Counted from the first letter of the stretch, positions 1-10,274 are shown. The stretch is DNA of 16,845 nucleotides from an uncultured Clostridia bacterium (GCA_947630775.1 CANRIY010000024.1:1-16845), one strand, 5' to 3'. Notes: generated from the letters alone by a model not told the origin. A program made the numbers and translations.

Positions 1-512
1 ACGAGCCCGTTTGCGTTCACCGTGGCAACAAGAGGATCGCCCGACGAAAAGCGAATGTCGGAAAGATTGCTCTCATATCGGATGGTCGCCGTTCTGCCCT
101 CGAGGATCTCGAGCTCTTCCGTTTCGAGGGTCAGAAAAGGCCGCGGTTCCACCGTCACCTTGCAGACGGCGATAAACTTTCCCGCCTGTACCGATACGAC
201 GGCGCTCCCCTCTTCAAGACCGTACAGCGTGGCGCGGTTCAGTGCATGCTCGTCGGGCGTGACGCGCACGACGGAGGGTTTGTTGGAAGCCCAGACGGGC
301 GCCTCGTCGATATTTGCAATGGACAGCGTGAGCCTGACGGGCTCTCCTTCCGCCTGCAGTGAGACGCTCTCTTTGTCCAATTCGAACATCTGCACCAAAA
401 CGTCTCCGTCCTCTGCGGGAGGAACTTTCGGCTCCTCTTCACATGCGGAAAGGAGCGCCGCAGAAGCAAACAGCGCCATCAAAAGGGAGAGGAATGAGAT
501 AATTTTTTTCAT
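1..512 (-). CDS. Lipoprotein with BIG2 bacterial Ig-like domains (partial, runs off left edge)
   Basis: The frame stays open from the ATG at 512 to the window edge, giving 170 N-terminal residues. A lipoprotein signal comes first: MKKIISF, a hydrophobic stretch to about residue 20, then lipobox LSAC with Cys24 as the likely lipidated residue. Residues 42-122 resemble a BIG2 Ig-like domain (VWASNKPSVVRV, then a GLEEGSAVVSVQAG strand pair), and a second one starts near 127 (SGDPLVATVNANG). Such domains are structural modules of surface proteins. The start is set by AAGGAGG and by an ATGA overlap with the stop of the upstream two-VWA gene, so it is the downstream member of the MoxR/VWA operon. 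Function is unknown; an extracellular partner of the VWA proteins is an inference. The C-terminus and the operon end lie outside the window. Confidence 0.85.
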   Translation of the reverse strand, partial: MKKIISFLSLLMALFASAALLSACEEEPKVPPAEDGDVLVQMFELDKESVSLQAEGEPVRLTLSIANIDEAPVWASNKPSVVRVTPDEHALNRATLYGLEEGSAVVSVQAGKFIAVCKVTVEPRPFLTLETEELEILEGRTATIRYESNLSDIRFSSGDPLVATVNANGL

Positions 513-3181
513 GACGGCCTCCTTGGGCTGTCCTCGGCGGACTTTTTCGCGCGTTCTTCGCGGATCTCGCGCGGCGTTCTGAGCTTAAATTTCCGCACGA
601 CGATGTCGAGCAGGAAGAGCACGGCGCACGCGATCAAAAGGATGAGACGGGGATCTTTTACGGCCTCCGCGGTCTCGGTCTCAGGCGAGAGGACGTCCTC
701 TGCGGAGAAGAACATTGTCCCGTTCCCCGCGGAGCTGAGGCTCTCCATGAAGGAAAAGCACTCCGATTCGTCCCGGAACGAGGAATACTCCTCGGAATAG
801 GAAAAACAGGTATATGCGGTGGTCTCGGTGACTTCTCCCCCGATCTCCCGCACCACATGGACGGTGTACGTCCCGCACTGATCCGTCACGATCTGCCCCA
901 CAAAGAGATGATCGGACGCGGCGCTCAGGTCGATGGCGGAAGTTCTCCCGTCGGGTGCACTGACGGTCGCAGAGAGCGTTCCCCCCATTCCGTCGGTATT
1001 GACGCGGACTTGCGTCGTATGGTTGTCTTTGACAAACTGTACACTGACGGGGTCGAACGCGGAATTCCATGTTTCGGGGAATAGCCCGTTGACGGTATTC
1101 CGCAAAAATCTCCTTCCGTTCGCATCCGCCAGAAACGTTTTCGACCATTTGCCGTTCAGGTCGCTGAGGAAACTGCCCACCTGCCCCTTTCCGCACTGCC
1201 ACTGCGCATAGACGGGCGTATTGGGTTTTCCGGGGACGGAAAGGACGACCGTCGCCCCCTCTTTGACCCGCGTTCCGAAGTAACCGCCAAGCGTCGGGAG
1301 AGGTTCGGTCACTCCCGCGACCGCGGAAGTATAGCTTCGGATGACGGGCTGAAAGTCATATTCGTTCAGGAAATCTCCCGCCGCCGTCACCGTCTCCTGC
1401 TTCATAATATCGATGAGTTCGCTCGTGTCTGCGGAGTTCTTGAACCGTCCGTTCCCGAGTGACGCCATATTTTGAACGGTATCGAGCGGAACGGAGGGAC
1501 CGAGGGCGATCGCCGAAAGGGTGATCCCGTTCCCCGCCATCTGCGTAATGCGCTCCATGCAGGTGGGGATATCCGCACGGTCAGTCGGTTCGCCGTCCGT
1601 CAAAAAGATGATGTGTTTGAGCTCCGTCTCATCAAACCCCGTCAACATACCCTGCGCCATATTGATCGCGTTGAAGTATCCCGTTCCCTGTCCGTCGATC
1701 TCGATCCCTTCGATCGCGCGGATCACTTGATCCTTTTGGTAGACCGGAAGCATCCGGGATACCATCGTCGCCTGACTGTTGAAGGTGATCACGCCGACAT
1801 AATCGCCGTCGCTAAGCTCGTTGACGCTCGCAATGGCGGCTTCCTTGGCAAGATCCAGCCTCGGAAGCGGCCCCACCGGCGGCATCATGCTGGTCGATCG
1901 GTCGATGATGAGAAGAAGTCCGAGCGAGCGCTTCCCATCGTCCGCCGCAACGGGCAGAAGATCCTCATATGCGCTCCCCTGCATGTCATCCTGCACATAT
2001 GCCTTGTCGCCCCCCACCGTATAGAATCCGCCTCCGAACTCTTCGACATACCGTTTGAGCACGTTTTCCGCATATCCCGCGGGAAGATCCGCATTGGCGA
2101 CGTTCATGAAGATCACTTCGTCGTAAGCGCAGAGCTCCGTAAAGGTGGCGGGCAGGGCGGAAGGCAAAATCTTCGTCACATCGTAATCGTCCGATTCGAG
2201 GATGTCCATAAGGCTGTCGGCCTCATTCCCCGTCCCGTCCACGAGCAAAAGTTTTACGCCCTCGATGTTGACAAAGGAGTAATATTCGTTATTTTGGGAG
2301 AAAGTATCCTCGAACGCCGAGACTGTGACATGAAATTCATGCAGCCCCGGGGTATCGAGCCGCACATAGAAGGAAAAGGCTTCCTCCGTGCCGCTCAGAC
2401 GCACCGCACGCTCTTCGATGAGCTCGCCGCGGTCGTGCAGGGCGAGCGTCGCGCCGACCGAAGCGCTTGCCCGCACCGTCACGGAGACGGTGAACGTCTC
2501 TCCGGGCGTGACGTGTTCGGGGACGTCGACGGAGGAGATCATGATCTCCCTGCCGTTTGTCTTCGGCGAGAAAAACACGGTATCCACCCGTATCCCCTCG
2601 CTTGCAAGGCTCTGCACGGCGGCATAGGCATTTTCGTCCGTCTCGATGCCGTCGGAGAGAAGAATGATCCTGCCGTTCGCGGGGTCGGAGAGCGAATTGC
2701 GCGCATAGCGGAGCGCAGAAGCGATATTTGTCGCGTTCCCGACAGGTTTTACGGGATTGGACAGATATTCCTGATACGCGTCGCCGTCTTTCCGCATTTC
2801 CGCACTGAAAACACAGTCACCCGCAAAGGAGACGATCCCGACCCGCTGGCCGTCCTTCCTGTTTGCGATAACGTCGCGGATGAAATCGTTCATATCTTCT
2901 TCAGACGCACGGTTGCTGTCCGAAAAATCGGCAAGAATGATGATATCGCTCTTTTGGACGGTCTCGACCGACGTAAAGGAAAGCCCCGAGACCATGAGGA
3001 CGCACAAGACAAGGATCAGGCTGTGGAGAACGAGGGAAACGATCCTGTTCCTCGTTCTCCTTCTCCCCCGCGGAAGGCGGAAATACGGGATCAGCATGAG
3101 CCCGAGGGCGGGGATCAGAAGGAAGAGAAGCCAAGGATGTTCAAATCCCATGGAGATCGCAAGAAAATCAAACCTGCTCAT
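509..3181 (-). CDS. Membrane protein with two VWA domains and a glutamine-amidotransferase-like region
   Basis: This protein has 890 residues. Two N-terminal membrane helices (about 16-33 and 47-67) precede a first VWA domain at 78-205 with a complete metal-site motif (DFSDS, D85/S87/S89; T151; D177 in LLSDG). A beta-rich stretch follows (210-305), then a class-I glutamine-amidotransferase-like Rossmann region (309-415, starting KLLLVDG). A second VWA domain spans about 419-595 (DRSTS, D427/S429/S431; T500; LTDGE D529). A further beta-rich region leads to a C-terminal helix (845-862) and a basic tail. The layout matches large VWA proteins of MoxR/DUF58 loci; most of it should face outside. 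No amidotransferase catalytic triad is evident, so that part is probably a structural fold. The start overlaps the upstream BatA-like gene by 14 bases; GGGGG about 10 bases before the ATG is a modest ribosome site. The biochemical role is unknown. Confidence 0.9.
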   Translation of the reverse strand: MSRFDFLAISMGFEHPWLLFLLIPALGLMLIPYFRLPRGRRRTRNRIVSLVLHSLILVLCVLMVSGLSFTSVETVQKSDIIILADFSDSNRASEEDMNDFIRDVIANRKDGQRVGIVSFAGDCVFSAEMRKDGDAYQEYLSNPVKPVGNATNIASALRYARNSLSDPANGRIILLSDGIETDENAYAAVQSLASEGIRVDTVFFSPKTNGREIMISSVDVPEHVTPGETFTVSVTVRASASVGATLALHDRGELIEERAVRLSGTEEAFSFYVRLDTPGLHEFHVTVSAFEDTFSQNNEYYSFVNIEGVKLLLVDGTGNEADSLMDILESDDYDVTKILPSALPATFTELCAYDEVIFMNVANADLPAGYAENVLKRYVEEFGGGFYTVGGDKAYVQDDMQGSAYEDLLPVAADDGKRSLGLLLIIDRSTSMMPPVGPLPRLDLAKEAAIASVNELSDGDYVGVITFNSQATMVSRMLPVYQKDQVIRAIEGIEIDGQGTGYFNAINMAQGMLTGFDETELKHIIFLTDGEPTDRADIPTCMERITQMAGNGITLSAIALGPSVPLDTVQNMASLGNGRFKNSADTSELIDIMKQETVTAAGDFLNEYDFQPVIRSYTSAVAGVTEPLPTLGGYFGTRVKEGATVVLSVPGKPNTPVYAQWQCGKGQVGSFLSDLNGKWSKTFLADANGRRFLRNTVNGLFPETWNSAFDPVSVQFVKDNHTTQVRVNTDGMGGTLSATVSAPDGRTSAIDLSAASDHLFVGQIVTDQCGTYTVHVVREIGGEVTETTAYTCFSYSEEYSSFRDESECFSFMESLSSAGNGTMFFSAEDVLSPETETAEAVKDPRLILLIACAVLFLLDIVVRKFKLRTPREIREERAKKSAEDSPRRPS
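518..524 (-). promoter_or_regulatory. Ribosome binding site of the BIG2 lipoprotein
   Basis: AAGGAGG lies 5 bases before the ATG at 512, inside the 3' end of the upstream VWA gene. It confirms the start of this edge-truncated gene and suggests initiation both de novo and by coupling through the ATGA overlap. Confidence 0.8.
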
Positions 3182-5018
3182 GATATTGCAACCCCCATTC
3201 TACACAGATCAACAGCAGGATCGCCGCCGAAAAATAGACGTAAAGATCTTGCCGCTCCGTCCTTTGGGCACTCGCTACGGCACCCGGCATGGCGACGGGA
3301 ACATTCAGATGGTCGGTTATTTCCGTAAAATCGCTCTCCGAAAGCGGCGTTGCGGCATAGAACAGATGCACGCTCTCTGCACCCGTACGGAATTTCTGCG
3401 TAACGGTATACAGCCCCGGACGGGCGGGCGTGAAGGCGACGGGGAAAGTCCCGAACTCCCACGACGAAGTATCACCGCCTACGTAATTTGCCTCGACGGC
3501 GATGGAATCCGCATTCGGCTTCGCATTGATCTCAACGTTCTCCGAAACGAGATACTGCGTCTTTTCGAGCGTCTTTTTGAGACAATATGTCCGAAGATTG
3601 TACACGAGCAGAGGGAAATCGGGCAAAACGGAGAGATTGGACATGTGCAGATCGAAGGCGCAGATCACTGTTTTCTGTCCGTTCGATTCCCGCGCAAGGA
3701 GAACGGGGTCCGTTCCGCACATGAGGATCATTTCATATTCCGAAAACCTGTCGATGCGGGAATACTCCGAAACGGTGATCCTTGCCGGCGAGATGCCCTG
3801 CGTGATCGATCGGTACGCTTCGCTGTTCCCCCCCTCTCCTTTGAGGGGCGTATCCTTCGCCGTCTTGACCTTTTCCCCGATCTCGAAACCGAATACGGGG
3901 GCGAGTTCCTTGGGCGGGTCGAAGATCCAGATGCTGCCGTCCTGCGGCGCGGCTGTGGGCAACACGCCGTAATAGACATAGAGATCGTACCCCTCTGATT
4001 CCGCTTTCGAGACATCCGTCACGAGTGTCACGTCGCAATTTCCCGTCGTGCTGAGGGCGGAGTAGAGGAAACTTTGGTCGGGACTCACATACTGGACGCG
4101 GAACCGGTCCGCACTTTCGCCGAAGCAATATCCCTCGTTATCGTAAGGAAAGCTGTCTTCGGCGACGAGGACCACGCGCGCCTGTCCGAAAGAGAAGACG
4201 TCGAGAGAATCCCAAACGACTTCCGTCTCCGCATCCTTTCCGCAGGACGCGACGCGGGAGAGCTGTTCTTTCCCGTCCACAAAGAGCTTGACGGCCATTT
4301 CCGCTTCGGCGCCGTAGCTCGCGATCCGCGCGGTGAACACGCACCTATTATTATTTCTGCGGAACGTGACCCCGAGGACGGACGCATTCCATTCCCCGTC
4401 CGAAAGATCCATGACGTGCACACTGCCGCTGTCTTTCACTTCGCGGTCGGTAAAGAGATACACTTCCGCGGAGGGATTTTCGTTGAGCACGCCCTCGGCG
4501 AGCTCCATGGCGCCGTCAAGATCGGGCTCCGAAAAGCCACATTCCGTCTCGAACAGCTTTTGTTTGACATAGCTGAGCGAATCCGACCTGCGGATCGCAA
4601 AGGACGCCTCATTTGAGGCGAGGATCACGGTGAATTTGTCCTCGGGCATCGTCTCTTCGGCAAGACGGACGATCTCGTCCTTGGCGCGTTCGAAAATGCT
4701 CTTGCCGTCCTTTTCGGCGAGCATGGAAGCGGAAGCGTCCAAAACCGCGATCTTCTCCCCTCCCTCGGAAGCCGTCACGAAAAAGGGCTGTGCCATGGCA
4801 AGCGCGATCGCGGAGAGGATCAAAACCTGCACGAGAAAGAGCAGCGACCCTTGGAGCCACTGCAAGGGGACTTTCCGCTTGCGGTATTGCAAACTGAGTT
4901 TCCAGACGTAAGTCGAGGAGACCTTTTTGTCCTGATACTTCGGTTTGAAGATGTAGATGAGGATCAGGGCAACGATCGAAAGCAGCCCCAAGAGCCCCAA
5001 CGGCAAAGCCAGATTCAT
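3168..5018 (-). CDS. BatA-like membrane protein with N-terminal double-TM domain and VWA domain
   Basis: This protein has 616 residues. The N-terminus (helix 4-24, a basic loop with KPKYQDKKVSSTYVWKLS, helix 57-78) resembles the aerotolerance-regulator N-terminal domain of BatA-type proteins. A VWA domain follows at 87-205 with DASAS (D94/S96/S98) and LFTDRE (D191). The usual metal-site threonine is not apparent around 160-170, so the site may be incomplete. A long beta-rich region follows, including a Rossmann-like stretch near 305-475, and the protein ends with a helix at 593-609 and a short tail. The start overlaps the DUF58 stop by 4 bases (ATGA). Known family context: such proteins are encoded beside MoxR ATPases and DUF58 proteins and are linked to stress or envelope phenotypes in some bacteria; the exact activity is not established. 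Confidence 0.88.
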   Translation of the reverse strand: MNLALPLGLLGLLSIVALILIYIFKPKYQDKKVSSTYVWKLSLQYRKRKVPLQWLQGSLLFLVQVLILSAIALAMAQPFFVTASEGGEKIAVLDASASMLAEKDGKSIFERAKDEIVRLAEETMPEDKFTVILASNEASFAIRRSDSLSYVKQKLFETECGFSEPDLDGAMELAEGVLNENPSAEVYLFTDREVKDSGSVHVMDLSDGEWNASVLGVTFRRNNNRCVFTARIASYGAEAEMAVKLFVDGKEQLSRVASCGKDAETEVVWDSLDVFSFGQARVVLVAEDSFPYDNEGYCFGESADRFRVQYVSPDQSFLYSALSTTGNCDVTLVTDVSKAESEGYDLYVYYGVLPTAAPQDGSIWIFDPPKELAPVFGFEIGEKVKTAKDTPLKGEGGNSEAYRSITQGISPARITVSEYSRIDRFSEYEMILMCGTDPVLLARESNGQKTVICAFDLHMSNLSVLPDFPLLVYNLRTYCLKKTLEKTQYLVSENVEINAKPNADSIAVEANYVGGDTSSWEFGTFPVAFTPARPGLYTVTQKFRTGAESVHLFYAATPLSESDFTEITDHLNVPVAMPGAVASAQRTERQDLYVYFSAAILLLICVEWGLQYHEQV

Positions 5019-5917
5019 TTCACCGTACCTGTTTTGAACATTCTGTCAAATAAGAGCTTTTCGACGGGTTCGTCCGAGACGACCGAGAAGAAATCCACCC
5101 CGCGCGAGGAGCAGAACCCCTTGATATCGCCGATAAAGTCGTTGAGCGCCTCGCGGTACGCCGCAAGATGGCTGCGCGTGACGCGGAGTTTCAGATTTCT
5201 CTCATCGAGCGGGTCCTCCGCCTCGATATCCACAAGGCGCATCCTGCCGTTGAAGAGCGGATCGACGTCCTCGGGAGAGAGCACCTGCACGAGCATGACC
5301 TGCCGCTTTTGGTAAAGGAGATAGTCCACCGCCCTTTTCCAGTTGCTCTCCGTCATGAAATCGGAGATGATGACGGTGAGCCCGTTATTCGTCCCCGCGG
5401 AAGGACAGCCGAGAATGCTCTTTTCGAGATCCGAACTCCCCTCAAACGCGAGCGTGTCGAGCTTTCCGATCCCGCGGTAGAAGGCGTTTTTCCCCGTGAT
5501 CGTCCCGCAAAGGTCTTCCGCAACCTCTCCTTTGATGAGGCGGACCGACGTGCGGTCCATATTCTGCACCGCCAAAAACCCGAGCGCCGCCGTGAGCCGC
5601 ATGGCGTAGAGCGCCTTCCCGAGATCGGGCTTCTGCATGGACGAGGAGCAGTCCAAAAAGATCTGGATGTGCATCTGACGCTCGTCCACAAAGAGTTTGA
5701 TAAAGTATTTTTCGAAACGGCTGAACAGATTCCAATCGATGCGGCGGATATCGTCGCCGAGGGCGTATTCCTGATAATCGGAAAACTCCACGGTGGAACC
5801 GTGGGAATTTGTCTTATGATTTCCCCCGAAATATCCCTGCATTTCGGCGCGCACATAGAGCGCCGCCGCTTCGAGGCGGCTGAGGAAGTTGTCATCGATG
5901 ATCTTCGTGACAGCCAT
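5015..5917 (-). CDS. DUF58 domain protein
   Basis: This protein has 300 residues and no membrane segment. The DUF58 signature YALGDDIRRIDW lies at 51-62. A VWA-like fold follows, with a DCSSS metal-site motif (D89/S91/S93) after a hydrophobic strand and a second acidic strand end VIISDF (D186). The length is normal for the short, soluble DUF58 class. It starts 3 bases after the MoxR stop; the ribosome site is weak (AAGAAG), suggesting translational coupling. It overlaps the next gene by 4 bases. DUF58 proteins are almost always encoded next to MoxR ATPases and are thought to be partners or adaptors; in this operon it could link the cytoplasmic ATPase to the two membrane VWA proteins (inference). 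Confidence 0.93.
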   Translation of the reverse strand: MAVTKIIDDNFLSRLEAAALYVRAEMQGYFGGNHKTNSHGSTVEFSDYQEYALGDDIRRIDWNLFSRFEKYFIKLFVDERQMHIQIFLDCSSSMQKPDLGKALYAMRLTAALGFLAVQNMDRTSVRLIKGEVAEDLCGTITGKNAFYRGIGKLDTLAFEGSSDLEKSILGCPSAGTNNGLTVIISDFMTESNWKRAVDYLLYQKRQVMLVQVLSPEDVDPLFNGRMRLVDIEAEDPLDERNLKLRVTRSHLAAYREALNDFIGDIKGFCSSRGVDFFSVVSDEPVEKLLFDRMFKTGTVK

Positions 5918-5920
5918 AGA

Positions 5921-6993
5921 TTACTTCTTTTTTCCGAACAGGCCGCGCTTTACGGGCTGGTCTTCTTCTTTTCCCGCCGTTTTTACCGCTTCGGCACCCG
6001 CTTTCGGCGTATCGCCCGCATGGCCGAGTTCTGCAATGATCTCATGGATGATATCGTCGGCAGTCACGCTGTCGGTCACGGCTTCAAAGGTGAGCTTGAT
6101 CCTGTGCCTTAATACGGGGCAGGCAAGCGCATTGAGATCCCCGTAGGAGACGTTATATCTCCCGTTCATAAGGGCGCGGACCTTTGCCGCGGAGATGAGC
6201 GCCTGCGCCGCACGGGGGCTTGCGCCGTAACGGATGTATTTTTTGGCGATCTGCGCGGGGCACTCGCTTCCCGGCTGGGTCGCGAGCGTCAGACGCATCG
6301 CATAGTTCATGACGTCTGCGGCGACGGGGATCTCCTTCGCCGTGGCGCGCATGCGGAGAAGTTCTTCCGCACTGCATGCGGCGTCCGCGACTTCGTCCAT
6401 GGTGATCTGCGTCATGCCGACGATCCGCCCGAGCTCTTCCATATTCGGATAGGTGACGATGAGTTTGAACATGAAGCGGTCCATCTGCGCCTCGGGCAGA
6501 GGATAGGTACCGTCCTGCTCGATGGGATTCTGGGTCGCAAGCACGAAAAACGGCTCATCGAGGGGACGGGAAACGCCCATCACGGTGACTTTATGCTCCT
6601 GCATCGCTTCCAAAAGCGCGCTCTGCGTCTTGGGCGTCGCGCGGTTGATCTCATCCGCAAGGATGATATTGCTGAAAATGGGCCCCTTCTGAAAGCTGAA
6701 CTGCGAATTGCCCTTTTCATCTTTTACGATGATATTCGTCCCCGTGACGTCCGCGGGCATGAGGTCGGGCGTGAACTGGATGCGCGAAAAAGGCAGGGAG
6801 AACACCCGTCCCAACGTGCGGACAAGCCTCGTTTTCCCGACGCCCGGCACCCCTTCGAGCAGGACATTACCGCCCGCGATCATCGCGATGACCGAAAATT
6901 CGACGACTTCCTTTTGGCCGATCATGTCTCTTCCGATCTGCGTGAAGATATTGCCGCACAGTGTTTTGAATTCTTCCAAATTTTGTTCCGTGA

Positions 6994-6997
<4 letters not shown>
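5921..6997 (-). CDS. MoxR-family AAA+ ATPase
   Basis: This protein has 358 residues. Walker A GVPGVGKT lies at 49-56, Walker B IILADE at 111-116 followed by NRATPKTQSALLEAMQE, sensor-1 Asn157 in ATQNPIEQ, and an arginine-finger region in QMDRF (171-175), all characteristic of MoxR ATPases. The C-terminal lid covers roughly 200-320, and the tail after 330 is charged (GLFGKKK end). MoxR ATPases act as chaperone-like machines that mature or remodel partner proteins carrying VWA domains; here three such partners follow directly. The start is set by GGAG five bases before the ATG and by a 4-base ATGA overlap with the upstream gene. Sure of family; the substrate is unknown. Confidence 0.96.
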
Positions 6998-8496
<1,499 letters not shown>

Positions 8497-8500
8497 ACCG

Positions 8501-8505
8501 ACCTC
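8501..8505 (-). promoter_or_regulatory. Ribosome binding site deciding the start of the three-TM protein
   Basis: GAGGT overlaps the TGA stop of the upstream lipoprotein gene and lies five bases before the ATG at 8496. No comparable site precedes the in-frame TTG at 8538, so the 500-residue form is chosen. Confidence 0.7.
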
Positions 8506-10072
8506 ACCAAGTATAATTCTGCGCCTTGGGAATTTCAAGGCGGTTCGTCATATCCGACGGAATGAATCTGTCCTCTCTGTCCGAGAAATGGATCGCAAAA
8601 CTGAAATCCGCCCCGCTCACGATCGCGGGATCCTCCGCGGAGAGCGTTTTCAGAACGGAAAGCACTTCGCTGCTGTAGATGATATGCCCAATTCCCGCAA
8701 GATTGAGTTCTCCCTTTGCAATAAACACGCCGTCCACATATACATCGAGCCATGCGACGCACTGCTCTGCAAGCGCCGCCTTGTCCGTTACCCCGTAAAA
8801 ACTAAAGAGCGTATTAAACATCCTTTCGTCGTATTGCAGAACGATGAAAGAAGGTCTGTCGCCCGAAGTTTGCAGGATCGGATTCTCCATGGGGATCTGC
8901 CTGTACCCCTTTTCGTCGAACGCCTTCTGCGCGTTGTTCCAACGGTTGAAGGCTTCCGTAAATTCGGCGTCCGTCCTTGCCTGCGTCTCGGGTGCGAGCG
9001 CGGCATATGCCTCCGAAGCGGCACGGAGAGCGTTGAACCAGTCCATTCCGACATTTTCAAGATCGGTCGGGACCTGCTTCGCCGCCTCGATAAACTTCTG
9101 CGCCTTCTCGTTTTCCGCCTGAAGAAAGATCTCGCGGTAGCGTGCACGGGCATCTGTGAGCTTCTCATAAGCCGCAACGACCTCTTCGTCCGATTTCACT
9201 TCCCCGGAAAGCCGCTCGTACGCGCGTTCCGCCCGCGAAATGGCGCTTTCGCTCTCCAAGCCGACGGGCTCCTTGATCTCCCCGACGAGGCCGAGAAATT
9301 CTTCTTTATCGCGTTCATTTACGAGCGCACGGTATTCCGCGTCTGCTACATCGAGCTTCTCCTTTGCCTCCTGCACGCCCGCAAACGATTTGATCTCTTC
9401 GTCAAAGGATTCGTAAATGTGGAGAAGTTCCGTGATCGCAACGCCCGAATCGAGGGTGATCTCGCCCAAGTTCTCCACCCCTTCGATGAAGGAATTCGCC
9501 GCCGTCCTGACCGCCTCTTCGTGCGCCGTCTCTTCCATTTCGGTGAGGCGTTCGTCGGCTTTCACGAGCGCCGCATACGCATCCGCAACGCGCTTTTCCG
9601 CCTTCGACGGGTCGGAGAGCTCGGCATAGAGCTCCTTCGCACGGTCGATTGCCGCCCTGTCGGAGAGCGTAAGCGCATCTGCCGCGGGCACGAGATCTGT
9701 TGCGGCAAGGAAGGCGTCCACACGCTCCTTCTCCGCTTTCTCCTCCTTCTCGCGTTCCGCCTGCGCCTTCAGTGCGTCAAATTCCTGCCGATACCCGTCG
9801 AGCGCCGTCTTCCTCTGCGCGACAGCGGAATCCCCTTTTTCGCCCTCATCGAGAGCGGCGTAAACGATCGCCGCGGCGTCGAGATCGGCTTCGAGCGCAA
9901 GCGTAATGGGCGGCTCGATCTCATCGACGAGCCGTAAAAACAGGCGCATGCGCTGGGAATAGACTTGTTCCGTCCCCTGCTCAGGCGGCAATTCCGCCTC
10001 GCCGCAACCCGACGGGATGCAGGCACAAAGAAGGGCCGCCGCAATGATGATGGAAAAAAATCTCTTTTTCAC
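8504..10072 (-). CDS. Secreted lipoprotein with tandem three-helix (FIVAR-like) repeats
   Basis: This protein has 522 residues, starting at a GTG at 10072 with GAGGAAG just upstream. The signal peptide MKKRFFSIIIAAALLCAC has lipobox LCAC (Cys18). Residues 45-385 hold about five degenerate helical repeats of 55-70 residues with the pattern 'V..I..PI.L.S..AI..A..AY..L......V..AY..L..A' (for example 123-178, 258-313, 324-386), typical of surface proteins of Bacillota. The C-terminal domain (390-522) is mixed alpha/beta and unrecognised. It is the first gene of the MoxR/VWA operon, about 36 bases after the inferred transcription start. It may be an extracellular adaptor or binding partner of the complex (inference); no enzymatic motif is visible. 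Confidence 0.87.
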   Translation of the reverse strand: MKKRFFSIIIAAALLCACIPSGCGEAELPPEQGTEQVYSQRMRLFLRLVDEIEPPITLALEADLDAAAIVYAALDEGEKGDSAVAQRKTALDGYRQEFDALKAQAEREKEEKAEKERVDAFLAATDLVPAADALTLSDRAAIDRAKELYAELSDPSKAEKRVADAYAALVKADERLTEMEETAHEEAVRTAANSFIEGVENLGEITLDSGVAITELLHIYESFDEEIKSFAGVQEAKEKLDVADAEYRALVNERDKEEFLGLVGEIKEPVGLESESAISRAERAYERLSGEVKSDEEVVAAYEKLTDARARYREIFLQAENEKAQKFIEAAKQVPTDLENVGMDWFNALRAASEAYAALAPETQARTDAEFTEAFNRWNNAQKAFDEKGYRQIPMENPILQTSGDRPSFIVLQYDERMFNTLFSFYGVTDKAALAEQCVAWLDVYVDGVFIAKGELNLAGIGHIIYSSEVLSVLKTLSAEDPAIVSGADFSFAIHFSDREDRFIPSDMTNRLEIPKAQNYTW

Positions 10073-10076
10073 GGAT

Positions 10077-10083
10077 CTTCCTC
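10077..10083 (-). promoter_or_regulatory. Ribosome binding site for the GTG start of the repeat lipoprotein
   Basis: GAGGAAG sits four bases before the GTG at 10072, and the frame immediately downstream encodes a proper signal peptide. This supports GTG as the real start; no in-frame ATG offers the same combination. Confidence 0.75.
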
Positions 10084-10114
10084 ACGAAAAACAGTGCATA
10101 TTACTCTTAATTCT

Positions 10115-10142
10115 ATTATATCACAAACAAATGTAAAGTCAA
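10115..10142 (-). promoter_or_regulatory. Sigma-A type promoter of the MoxR/VWA operon
   Basis: Reading the minus strand, TTGACT (10142-10137), a 16-base spacer and TATAAT (10120-10115) form a near-consensus promoter, with TG one base before the -10 box (extended -10). Transcription should begin near 10108, about 36 bases before the GTG at 10072. No other clear promoter was seen between the genes, so it probably drives all seven. Confidence 0.88.
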
Positions 10143-10158
10143 TCTCTTTTCCCGATGT

Positions 10159-10173
10159 TGACATAACTTGTCA
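10159..10173. promoter_or_regulatory. Dyad TGACA-N5-TGTCA between divergent promoters (possible operator)
   Basis: A perfect 5-base inverted repeat with a 5-base spacer lies between the -35 boxes of the two divergent promoters, 16 bases from that of the MoxR/VWA operon and about 41 from that of the CotH gene. The size and position would suit a dimeric regulator, but a single short dyad could be chance. Confidence 0.35.
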
Positions 10174-10214
10174 TTTCATGGTCGTAATTTACATTTTCGT
10201 CCGCGGAAAGGACA

Positions 10215-10243
10215 TTGACAAGAACGGAAAAGGGTGTTACAAT
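10215..10243 (+). promoter_or_regulatory. Sigma-A type promoter of the CotH-family gene
   Basis: TTGACA (10215-10220), a 17-base spacer and TACAAT (10238-10243) predict a start near 10250 and a leader of about 25 bases before the ATG at 10275. The promoter diverges from that of the MoxR/VWA operon; the two predicted starts lie about 140 bases apart. Confidence 0.87.
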
Positions 10244-10261
10244 AAACATGAGAAAACAAAA

Positions 10262-10267
10262 AGAGGA
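10262..10267 (+). promoter_or_regulatory. Ribosome binding site deciding the CotH-protein start
   Basis: AGAGGA lies seven bases before the ATG at 10275, where the signal peptide begins. The earlier in-frame ATG at 10248 lies at or before the predicted transcription start, and an in-frame TTG at 10215 is the -35 box itself. Confidence 0.75.
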
Positions 10268-10274
10268 TCTTGCC

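Noticed and set aside
1472..3328. 618-codon open frame on the plus strand opposite the VWA genes
   Set aside because: It is antisense to two well-supported domain-bearing genes, lacks recognisable domains and has His/Arg/Asp-rich composition typical of the complement of GC-rich coding sequence.
8497..8538. TTG start adding 14 residues to the three-TM protein
   Set aside because: It has no ribosome site and would overlap the upstream gene by 35 bases, while the ATG at 8496 has GAGGT at good spacing.
10248..10274. Upstream in-frame ATG for the CotH-family protein
   Set aside because: It lies at or before the predicted transcription start and would place charged residues ahead of the signal peptide; the ATG at 10275 has AGAGGA at good spacing.
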